From Anaerolineales bacterium (GTDB lineage: Bacteria > Chloroflexota > Anaerolineae > Anaerolineales > Villigracilaceae), in NCBI GenBank assembly GCA_017882065.1, contig JADGQD010000019.1, positions 1 through 16,983 of the forward strand: a stretch of 16,983 bases of DNA, in the 5' to 3' direction. Within the stretch, counting starts at the first letter, position 1. Every line of letters starts with the position of its first letter. Of this stretch, positions 1-5,641 are shown piece after piece. The position numbers were made by a program, and so were the translations under genes. The notes beneath the pieces were generated by a model. That model saw nothing but the letters and a program-made list of their open reading frames with translations. It was not told the origin of the DNA and did not search any database.

Positions 1-1
1 A

Positions 2-193
2 GAGTGGTTGCCTTTGCTCAAGAAAATTCGCGCGGCTGGAAAGCTATGCCAGGTGACGGTCACATCAGAGGGCGCATTGACCATCATCCGGGAATTGGGC
101 GGCAAAGGCTTTTGCTTTGTTATTGACGAACCACAATTGACTCCTGCCGAGGGGCAGGCATTTTTGGAGGAATTGCAGGGGATGGAAAAATAA
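2..193 (+). CDS. 3' end of an unidentified protein (5' truncated)
   Basis: The frame is open from the left window edge and ends in TAA at 191-193, so only the last 63 residues of a longer protein are visible. I do not recognise the family. The fragment has a Lys/Arg-rich helix-like start, then an alternating hydrophobic stretch (QVTVTSEGALTIIRELGG) and a strand-like GFCFVIDEP, and it ends in an acidic helix; this would suit the last part of a small alpha/beta domain. No membrane segment or metal motif is visible. A strong stem-loop terminator begins at the stop codon, which supports a genuine gene end. The TTG at 8 could be a start for a 61-residue protein, but the open frame upstream and the lack of a ribosome binding site make truncation by the window more likely. 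Confidence 0.55.
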   Translation, partial: EWLPLLKKIRAAGKLCQVTVTSEGALTIIRELGGKGFCFVIDEPQLTPAEGQAFLEELQGMEK

Positions 194-222
194 AAACGGG
201 AGGCCAGATGGCCGCCCGTTTT
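193..222. terminator. Intrinsic terminator after the left-edge gene
   Basis: The arms 193-205 and 210-222 pair over 13 positions with one A/G mismatch: AAAACGGG-A-GGCC, a four-base loop AGAT, then GGCC-G-CCCGTTTT. The 3' arm ends in TTTT on the plus strand and the 5' arm begins with AAAA, so it can act in both directions and could also serve the convergent minus-strand gene ending at 862. A group IIC intron starts four bases after the stem. Insertion just downstream of terminator hairpins is a known property of that intron class. Confidence 0.75.
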
Positions 223-226
223 GCTC

Positions 227-860
227 GTGCGCCCGGCATGGGCGTTGGCTAAAGGGTGAAAGACCCCAATGGAGGTTGATTGCACCAACCATTAGCGGAA
301 GGCAAGGGCGTTGTCGTGAGGCAAGGTCTGGAGGAAGCCGGAAGCAAACCTGCGACTTGAGGAACACGAACCGTATGCGAGGCTAGTCCAGTCGGGCGAG
401 TTGGCAAGCGACAACGAAGCCCAATGCGATCAAGGGCTGGACGGAGTAAATGCGGCGAGGATGCAGGGAAAGTCAACGTTCTTACCCGGGGAGACCTGCT
501 GTCGGGCTACAGGAGTAGTAACCTTGTCCGAGAGGACAAGCTGAGGCAACAGGAGTCAGCAGAGGCCATAATGTACCAGCTAGGAGAAGTTAATCCGCTG
601 GGAAGGGCCGAACGGAAAGTGAGCCTGGAATGGAAAGTCGTTGGAATGAGCGAAGAAGGCAGAATTTCCCTGGATGGGGAAACTTCTGGGTAGCGAAGCA
701 GGTGAAGCCTGCGGGATGAACCAGAGGGCTGAGCTATTCCTGGCACAGACCATCAACAAAGGCTAGAGGGCCTTGCCCTGACACTGACCGAACCGCCGGA
801 TGCGGACCCGCATGTCCGGTGGTGTGAGAGGAGGGCGCTAGCCCCGCCCTCCTACTCGAT
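227..860 (+). mobile_element. Group IIC intron without a reverse transcriptase (ORF-less)
   Basis: The 5' end GTGCGCCCGGCATGGGCG and the 3' end CTACTCGAT are group II intron boundaries. The interior follows the Oceanobacillus iheyensis group IIC scaffold in order: AAAGGGTGAAAGACCCC near 252-276, GAGGAACACGAAC at about 359-371, GAGGCTAG near 379, ACGGAGTAAATG near 440, and TTCTTACCCGGGGAG at about 480-494. Domains V and VI at 792-857 fold exactly as expected. Domain IV (roughly 570-785) has room for only about 200 nt and contains no reverse transcriptase frame, where about 1.3 kb of maturase/RT gene is usual. Splicing and mobility would therefore need a maturase supplied in trans. The insertion lies just past a terminator hairpin and ends two bases from the stop codon of the convergent gene. 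Identity as group IIC rests on recalled sequence similarity plus the domain V fold. Confidence 0.9.
792..860 (+). ncRNA. Group II intron domains V and VI (catalytic core and branch helix)
   Basis: Domain V: the lower helix 792-799/816-823 is eight pairs (ACCGCCGG with CCGGTGGT, one G-U), with a two-nucleotide bulge GT at 814-815, an upper helix 800-804/809-813 and tetraloop GACC at 805-808. The catalytic triad is CGC at 794-796, the form found in group IIC; IIA and IIB use AGC. Domain VI: 829-836 pairs with 846-853, and A854 is left bulged seven nucleotides from the 3' splice site as the likely branch point. The helices are all intact, so the RNA core looks functional. Confidence 0.88.
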
Positions 861-861
861 T

Positions 862-1170
862 CTACTTCTTGAGTTCATCCGGGAAAAGCAGGTTTACCTC
901 GTTACTTTCGCTCCGGGTAAGCATCCCCTGTCCATTCAGGATTTCCCTGAATTTCAGCAGATACGGCGTTTGCAGGTGGATCTCGCGCGCATACATGTCG
1001 CGGTAGATCTCCAGAAGGGTGAAATGCGTGGAATTTGCCTGGTCTTGGAAAACTTCGAAACGCAGGATGCCTTCTTCCAGAGTACTGTTCCTGGCATCTT
1101 CCAGGACGGCGACTTTGTAGGCCTCGATGAATTCGGGTTTCACGTAGTGATTGATTTGAAAAATGAGCAT
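862..1170 (-). CDS. ABM-domain (antibiotic biosynthesis monooxygenase-like) small protein
   Basis: A 102-residue protein with the size and pattern of the ABM dimeric alpha/beta-barrel family, which includes quinol monooxygenase YgiN and the LsrG isomerase. It opens with a strand of the type MLIFQINHYVKPEFIEAYK and has the family hallmarks GILRFEVFQDQ and HFTLLEIYRD followed by a helix ending HLQTPYLLKF. Members act on small quinones or other small carbonyl compounds without a bound metal, but the substrate cannot be read from the sequence. The start is supported by AGAGGA six bases upstream of ATG. The gene follows the PIG-L/LmbE deacetylase by only 11 bases, its ribosome binding site overlapping that gene's stop, so the two are co-transcribed. 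The stop codon lies two bases from the 3' end of the group II intron, and the coding sequence itself is intact. Confidence 0.8.
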   Translation of the reverse strand: MLIFQINHYVKPEFIEAYKVAVLEDARNSTLEEGILRFEVFQDQANSTHFTLLEIYRDMYAREIHLQTPYLLKFREILNGQGMLTRSESNEVNLLFPDELKK

Positions 1171-1181
1171 AACTGTTTCCT

Positions 1182-1922
1182 CTATTCTGGAATGTCCTTC
1201 TCTTCGGATAGAAGCATCACTTTATACGCCTCGGCATATTCCAGCCCGTGTTCCTTGCCTTCTTCTGCGGCCCACTCGCGGATCATTTTCTCAGGGTCCC
1301 AATCCCCCAACTGGCTGACATGTTTCTTCAACGCGGAGATTTTAATCTCAATCGTCGCGGCGATGTCAACCCACGTGTCGGACTTCTCCGACCCGTGGAC
1401 GTACAGCCTTTTAACTTTGTGCGGTTCATAACCTTCTTTGAGTAAATCGGTAAAGATGAGCCGCGTCTCGGAGGACGGGAAGACTGCGTACAGGGCGGCC
1501 TGGGCCGCGGCGCGGTGGTCGGGGTGGTTGATATAGCCGTTCCCATAGAATACGCCCTGAGGGTCGCCGGTTACGACCGCCTCCGGTTTGTACCGGCGGA
1601 TGAGACGCGTCAATTCGTGGCGCAATCTCAGGGTCGGTTCCAGTTCGCCATCCGGATAATGCAAGAAAGCAGTTTCCCGGATTCCAAGGGCGGCGTTGGC
1701 ACTGGACTGCTCGGTTTCGCGCAGACGAGCGAGTTCCGGCTTATAGTCTGCATCCCTGGACGGTTCGTTCGACCCGGCCTCTCCGCTGGTGACGATGACA
1801 GATACCACCTCGCACCCGGCTTGTACCCAGCGGGCCAGAGTCCCGGCGACGGTGAATTCCTGGTCGTCCGGATGGGCGTGGATGGACATCGCCCGTTTTG
1901 GGAAGTATTCTTTTTCGCTCAT
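1182..1922 (-). CDS. PIG-L/LmbE family zinc-dependent N-deacetylase
   Basis: A 246-residue protein of usual length for the LmbE-like family (PF02585), which removes acetyl groups from GlcNAc-linked substrates in mycothiol and bacillithiol synthesis or from other N-acetylglucosaminyl compounds. The N-terminal metal motif AHPDDQE lies at residues 16-22: H17 and D20 are the expected zinc ligands and D19 the catalytic base. The second motif NHPDHR is at 132-137 and should provide the third ligand, H136. There is no signal peptide, so it should act in the cytoplasm. The true substrate is unknown; no bacillithiol genes are nearby. The ATG at 1922 has no Shine-Dalgarno, but a TACAAT hexamer lies seven bases upstream, suggesting a leaderless message starting near the ATG. 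A terminator separates it from galactokinase upstream, so it probably begins a two-gene unit with the ABM protein. Confidence 0.88.
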   Translation of the reverse strand: MSEKEYFPKRAMSIHAHPDDQEFTVAGTLARWVQAGCEVVSVIVTSGEAGSNEPSRDADYKPELARLRETEQSSANAALGIRETAFLHYPDGELEPTLRLRHELTRLIRRYKPEAVVTGDPQGVFYGNGYINHPDHRAAAQAALYAVFPSSETRLIFTDLLKEGYEPHKVKRLYVHGSEKSDTWVDIAATIEIKISALKKHVSQLGDWDPEKMIREWAAEEGKEHGLEYAEAYKVMLLSEEKDIPE

Positions 1923-1929
1923 GGGGATG

Positions 1930-1957
1930 ATTGTACCCGATTCATCCTGCGAAACAA
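1930..1957 (-). promoter_or_regulatory. Putative leaderless promoter of the LmbE-type gene
   Basis: On the minus strand TTGTTT (1957-1952) and TACAAT (1935-1930) are separated by 16 bases, and the ATG of the deacetylase follows only seven bases after the -10. Transcription would begin at or next to the start codon, which fits the absence of a ribosome binding site. The -35 overlaps the T-tract of the galactokinase terminator. Confidence 0.45.
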
Positions 1958-1982
1958 AACAGAGGCCATCGAAGGTCTCTGT
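1952..1982 (-). terminator. Intrinsic terminator after galactokinase
   Basis: Read on the minus strand, ACAGAGACC (1982-1974) pairs with GGCCTCTGT (1967-1959) over nine positions with one G-U, loop TTCGAT, followed directly by TTTTGTTT. This is a compact classical rho-independent terminator 32 bases after the galactokinase stop. Confidence 0.75.
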
Positions 1983-2013
1983 TATCGGCGGCTGGCGGGC
2001 GGGCGCTTTCCGA

Positions 2014-3192
2014 TTAACCCATCTTTACCCCAGCTCCATCCGTGGCGCGGCAAATATAAATCTCAGGTTGGAGCCCGGTTTTTTGAGTGTAACCGGCAGC
2101 CAGGTGGCGGGCAAAGGCTTCGGCGGCTTCCCCGGCCACCAGGTTGACCGTGCACCCGCCAAAACCAGCCCCGGTGAGACGTGCCCCGTAACAACCCGGC
2201 AGCGACTCGGCCAGCGCCGCCATCACGTCCAGTTCGGGGCAGGAGACCTCATACAGGTCGCGCAGGCTGGTGTGGCAGGCGTTCATCAGTTCCCCAAATC
2301 GGACGGCGTCATTATTTTCAAGCAGTTCGACCGCCTGCTTGGTGCGGGCAATTTCCTCGACGATGTGCCGTGCCCGCTTTGCCACGATGTCCGGCAGGCG
2401 GTCGGCGAACCGGCGAAATTGCTCCACGCTCACGTCCCGCAGCGCTCGAATCCCGGGCAGGTATTCCTGCAAGATCCGCACGGCTTCTTCACAGGCGGCG
2501 TGACGTTCATTATAAGCGCTGCCCGTCAATGACCGGCGCACGGATGTATCCGCAATGACGATAACCGCTTTCTCCGGCAGGCGCACCGTCCGCCATTCCA
2601 GCGAACGGCAGTCGAGATACAGGAGGCGGTCTTTCACACCGCAGGCCGAAGCGAACTGGTCCATGATTCCGCAGTTCAGGCCCACATATTGGATCTCAGC
2701 TTTCAGACCAATCTTTGCTAGTTGGATGGGGGCGACCGTCCAGCCGCCCAGTTTTTCCCAGGCCACGCCGAAAGCCATCTCGACCGAGGCCGAGGAACTC
2801 AGTCCGGCCCCGCGCGGTACTTCCGAGGCGAAGACAGCTTCCATGCCGGGCGTGTCCAGCCCCTCGGCGTTCAGGCTCCACATCACCCCGGCCGGGTAGC
2901 GCGCCCAAACAGAGAGCGCCGCGCCGTTTGAATCTTGCCTATCAAGAACGGATTGACGGTCGAACGAGGTTTCATCACCCATGTCGAGCGCCAGGAGCGT
3001 GGAGCTCGGCGACCCGGATTTCCGAAAAGCGACCAACGTAACCCGGTCAATCGCGGCGGGCAGGACGAACCCCTCGTTGTAATCCACGTGCTCGCCGAGC
3101 AGGTTGACCCGTCCCGGGGCGCGCGCCACAAACTCCGGGTCCGCTTCGAAACGCTGGTGGAAGGCTGCGAGGATGCGTTGTCGGAGGTCCAT
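2014..3192 (-). CDS. galK: Galactokinase
   Basis: A GHMP-family kinase that phosphorylates galactose at C1 with ATP, the entry step of the Leloir pathway, in the cytoplasm. From the ATG at 3192 it is 392 residues, the usual galactokinase length. Visible signatures are GRVNLLGEHVDYNEG at residues 27-41 (the galactokinase signature), the phosphate-binding loop PRGAGLSSSAS at about 126-136, CGIMDQF near 174-180 carrying the catalytic Asp (about 178), and the C-terminal GHMP motif GARLTGAGFGGC at about 336-347. A TTG at 3198 would add two residues but sits too close to the only upstream GAG, so I prefer the ATG. The gene abuts the DUF4445 reactivator gene with almost no gap and so is translationally coupled to it, an unexpected partner for a sugar kinase. 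No galT, galE or galM is visible nearby. Confidence 0.95.
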   Translation of the reverse strand: MDLRQRILAAFHQRFEADPEFVARAPGRVNLLGEHVDYNEGFVLPAAIDRVTLVAFRKSGSPSSTLLALDMGDETSFDRQSVLDRQDSNGAALSVWARYPAGVMWSLNAEGLDTPGMEAVFASEVPRGAGLSSSASVEMAFGVAWEKLGGWTVAPIQLAKIGLKAEIQYVGLNCGIMDQFASACGVKDRLLYLDCRSLEWRTVRLPEKAVIVIADTSVRRSLTGSAYNERHAACEEAVRILQEYLPGIRALRDVSVEQFRRFADRLPDIVAKRARHIVEEIARTKQAVELLENNDAVRFGELMNACHTSLRDLYEVSCPELDVMAALAESLPGCYGARLTGAGFGGCTVNLVAGEAAEAFARHLAAGYTQKTGLQPEIYICRATDGAGVKMG

Positions 3193-3194
3193 GT

Positions 3195-4778
3195 TCAAAT
3201 CTCGAAACAGAGGTGTTCCATAAACAGCGGCGTGAAGGCTGCCTGTGAGGTCAGTTCCACGTAACCAATCTGCCCGGCAATCATCTCGGCCTCCCGGCGC
3301 TTATCCACCGATTCGAGCATCTGTTTTGCCCCCACTCCGGCCGCGTTGCCCACCTGTCGGAAGCGGTCCATCGGCAGGGGTGGGAACATCCCGGTGCGCA
3401 CGGCTGAGCGCAGGTCGAGGTACGTACCGAACGCCCCAGCCACGATGAACTCGTCCAGGTCGGCGTACGTCAGCCTGGCGTTTTGCAGCAGGATTTCCAC
3501 CCCGACCCGGATGGCGGATTTTGCCAACTGGATCTCGTGGACATCTTTGCGGGTGATGACCAAGTCGCGACTCAGACCCGTCTGCGCGGCGGCCACGAGC
3601 ACGAGCTCGGACCCGGAGCCTGTTTTCAAAACCCCGGTCGGTTTGACCAGCCCGCCGTCCTGCAATGCCGCGACCACGTCCAAAATCCCCGAGCCGCAGA
3701 TGCCCACCGGCGGCAGGTTCTCGATGCTTTGCCACAGGATTTTCCCGTCGGACCAGCGGGCGCGCTCGATGGCACCCGGCGCGGCCCGCATGCCTTCGCG
3801 GATGTGCGCGCCCTCGAAGGCTGGACCGGAGGCGCACGAGCAGCAGGTGACTTTGCCGTTGGCTGCCAGGCTGATCTCGGTATTTGTGCCGATATCCATA
3901 GCGATGAGGTTGCGTGGCGATTTCCATGCTTCGGTCGCTAGGAGCACGGCGATGTGATCCGACCCCACGTACCCGGCGATAACCGGCGGCAGGTAAGCCT
4001 TTGCGCCAGGACCGAGATTTAATCCCAGTTCGCTGGCGGGGATGGTCAACGGCTGGGTGATGGCCGGGGTGAAGGGTGCGTGCCCGAGCTGTTCCACCGG
4101 CAGCCCGGCGAACAGGTGGTGCATGGTCGTGTTGCCGACCAGTACTGCGTCCAAGACAGAATTGGGAGAAACGTGCGCCTCGGCGCACATCTCTGTCAGC
4201 AATTTATTCAGCGTTTCCATGAGTACTTTCTGGAGTTTTTTTGCCCCATCTGGGTCGCGTCCGGCGTAAGCGATGCGGCTGATGACATCCTCGCCGAAGG
4301 CAATTTGTGGGTTCATCGCCCCGGCTTTGGCTGCCGTCGCACCGGTTTCGAGCTGGACGAGATAGGCTGCCAGCTTGGTGGTTCCGATGTCCACGGCCAG
4401 ACCGTATGCACCCGGCGTGAGTACCGCTGGTTTGACGGCGATGTGCGTCTCCAGCCCCTCCACTTGCAGGCGCTGGGCGCTGGTCAGGGACTCGGGTGGG
4501 ATGTCGAGTTTTACGTCGCTGAGCGGCTCGGCCTGGCAGGCCAGGCGGATTCCGACAGCCAGGTCTGCTTCGCCCAGGGCGGCTTGCTCCACCAGCGTGG
4601 GCGGCGTCAGCTTCCCGGCAGCCAGGCGGACGCGGCACTCCTCGCACGTCCCCGCGCCTCCGCAGACGGAGGCCAGTCCCACTCCAGCGGCCTGGGCGGC
4701 GTCCAGAAGAGTATGACCGGAGTGGGCTTCACCGCGCCGGCCGAGCGGTTCAAAGTCAATGCGGAAGGTCTCAGGCAT
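3195..4778 (-). CDS. Reductive activator of corrinoid enzymes (RACE; 2Fe-2S plus ASKHA, DUF4445)
   Basis: A 527-residue protein with an N-terminal plant-type [2Fe-2S] ferredoxin domain (about 1-95; ligands C39, C45, C48 and C81) and a C-terminal ASKHA ATPase-like domain typical of DUF4445/RACE proteins. The nucleotide-site motifs are LAVDIGTTK at 127-135 and AMDIGTNTE at 293-301, followed by a Cys-rich CCSCASGPAFEG at 312-323. Proteins of this family use ATP to drive reduction of inactive cob(II)alamin in corrinoid methyltransferase systems back to cob(I). There is no signal or membrane segment. The ATG overlaps the end of the MetH-activation-domain gene by eight bases, so the two are translationally coupled. 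No corrinoid protein or methyltransferase is in the window, so its client enzyme is unknown and may be encoded elsewhere. Confidence 0.92.
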   Translation of the reverse strand: MPETFRIDFEPLGRRGEAHSGHTLLDAAQAAGVGLASVCGGAGTCEECRVRLAAGKLTPPTLVEQAALGEADLAVGIRLACQAEPLSDVKLDIPPESLTSAQRLQVEGLETHIAVKPAVLTPGAYGLAVDIGTTKLAAYLVQLETGATAAKAGAMNPQIAFGEDVISRIAYAGRDPDGAKKLQKVLMETLNKLLTEMCAEAHVSPNSVLDAVLVGNTTMHHLFAGLPVEQLGHAPFTPAITQPLTIPASELGLNLGPGAKAYLPPVIAGYVGSDHIAVLLATEAWKSPRNLIAMDIGTNTEISLAANGKVTCCSCASGPAFEGAHIREGMRAAPGAIERARWSDGKILWQSIENLPPVGICGSGILDVVAALQDGGLVKPTGVLKTGSGSELVLVAAAQTGLSRDLVITRKDVHEIQLAKSAIRVGVEILLQNARLTYADLDEFIVAGAFGTYLDLRSAVRTGMFPPLPMDRFRQVGNAAGVGAKQMLESVDKRREAEMIAGQIGYVELTSQAAFTPLFMEHLCFEI

Positions 4779-5448
4779 GGCGGTAGCGGCACCTTTCCCG
4801 GAGGCTGCAAAGTTCGCACAGATCGGTCTGGGCCATTTCCGGCCCGATGCCGACCACGAACGAGATGGATTTCTTCGGGACCATCATCCCGCCGGAGGTG
4901 AGCGTGATCCCGGCCCGGGAAGGGTCGAGCAGGGCGAATATCTGCGGCTGCCCGACTTCCACCGGCCATTCCGGTTCACCGGGACTGAGCGGAGCAGAGG
5001 TGGTCAGACCCTTAACCTGCGCCTGTTCCCCGATGCGCCCGCAGACCTGTTGGGCGGTTTTTTCAACAGCGGCATTGCCCAAGCCGTCGAGGGCTAATCC
5101 GAGCAGTGGATTTTTCTTCATCCAGGTGGCGGAGAGTTCTTCCAATCCCGCACCGATGGTGCAAACCGCCAGGGTGACCTGTTCTGCCCCTGCCAGGTGG
5201 CGTGCCACCAGTGGGCTGATAAGTTCTTTTCCGTCCTTCAAGAGGATCCGCTCGTGGCGATGTTCGACGACTTTGACCTTGTGGATAAGGGCTGCAGGAC
5301 GGAGTATTGTAAACCCCTCGCGCAGGGCTGCCGAGGCGGCCTTCAGCAAAGCCGGTTTTTTGGCGCGGACAATTTCCGGGTCCGCGCCTTCGCCGCGCAG
5401 AACATCGTCCGCGCAGAGAGTGAAGTCAAATCCTTCCAAAAGTTCCAT
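4771..5448 (-). CDS. Stand-alone MetH activation-domain-like protein
   Basis: A 225-residue protein resembling the C-terminal, S-adenosylmethionine-binding activation domain of cobalamin-dependent methionine synthase. Family features are ADDVLRGEGADP (13-24), ALDGLGNAAVEKTAQQVC (119-136), LSPGEPEWPVEVGQ (154-167) with FALLD (171-175), and ITLTSGGMMVPKKSIS (181-196). The C-terminus adds a cysteine cluster, C211-x2-C214 and C220, which could bind an Fe-S centre or metal (inference). Such stand-alone domains are often encoded next to RACE proteins and are thought to work with them in reactivating corrinoid enzymes. I chose the ATG at 5448 because the family homology begins there and a TAAAAT hexamer lies seven bases upstream. 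Longer TTG or GTG starts at 5508 and 5505 would put a 12-bp inverted repeat directly against the start. Confidence 0.82.
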   Translation of the reverse strand: MELLEGFDFTLCADDVLRGEGADPEIVRAKKPALLKAASAALREGFTILRPAALIHKVKVVEHRHERILLKDGKELISPLVARHLAGAEQVTLAVCTIGAGLEELSATWMKKNPLLGLALDGLGNAAVEKTAQQVCGRIGEQAQVKGLTTSAPLSPGEPEWPVEVGQPQIFALLDPSRAGITLTSGGMMVPKKSISFVVGIGPEMAQTDLCELCSLRERCRYRHA

Positions 5449-5455
5449 CAGGATG

Positions 5456-5461
5456 ATTTTA
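5456..5461 (-). promoter_or_regulatory. Putative -10 box of the corrinoid-reactivation operon (leaderless)
   Basis: On the minus strand TAAAAT lies seven bases upstream of the ATG at 5448, and no Shine-Dalgarno is present. The spacing matches that seen before the LmbE-type gene and the prolyl oligopeptidase gene. No convincing -35 box is visible, so the call is tentative. Confidence 0.35.
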
Positions 5462-5508
5462 CCCCATACCCGGTGCCGCCCGGTGTGCAGATACCTTGGA
5501 ATCACCAA

Positions 5509-5533
5509 GATACCCAGGCATTGCCCGGGTATC
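5509..5533. repeat. 12-bp inverted repeat between the surface-protein gene and the corrinoid operon
   Basis: GATACCCAGGCA (5509-5520) pairs with TGCCCGGGTATC (5522-5533) with a single A/C mismatch, which becomes a G-U pair in minus-strand RNA. It lies between the end of the surface-protein gene and the start of the MetH-activation gene, both on the minus strand. It could end upstream transcription or bind a regulator. No strong T-tract follows on the minus strand, so a plain terminator is uncertain. Confidence 0.45.
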
Positions 5534-5585
5534 TGTGTTCTTTAGTGTACTTAGTATTATCTATCCTAAAATTGCTCTCGCCCCC

Positions 5586-5603
5586 GTCCCCGGCGGCGGG
5601 GAC
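5586..5603 (-). terminator. Possible terminator of the surface-protein gene
   Basis: A perfect seven-pair G+C stem, GTCCCCG with CGGGGAC and a four-base loop, lies about 40 bases after the stop of the minus-strand surface-protein gene. On that strand the TTTT comes only after an intervening G-rich stretch of about a dozen bases, so this is a weak or rho-assisted terminator at best. It may act together with the inverted repeat at 5509-5533. Confidence 0.4.
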
Positions 5604-5641
5604 GTCGCCTAGAGCATATTTTTCGGATAAGTTCTTTGTTA

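Noticed and set aside
424..693. 89-residue plus-strand open frame at the left
   Set aside because: It lies wholly within the structured RNA of the group IIC intron, starting in domain I, with no reverse transcriptase motifs and no ribosome binding site.
630..693. Possible remnant of the intron-encoded protein N-terminus (MSEEGRISLDGETSG)
   Set aside because: It is suggestive of a maturase start, but 15 residues are too few to assign and no downstream RT or maturase fragments are present in any frame.
227..860. Riboswitch or large structured RNA other than an intron
   Set aside because: The boundary sequences, domain V fold and bulged branch-point A identify a group II intron; no ligand-binding aptamer motif is needed to explain the structure.
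3301..4188. 295-residue minus-strand frame rich in Arg and Gly
   Set aside because: Out-of-frame shadow of the RACE gene on the same strand; low-complexity composition typical of a shifted G+C-rich frame.
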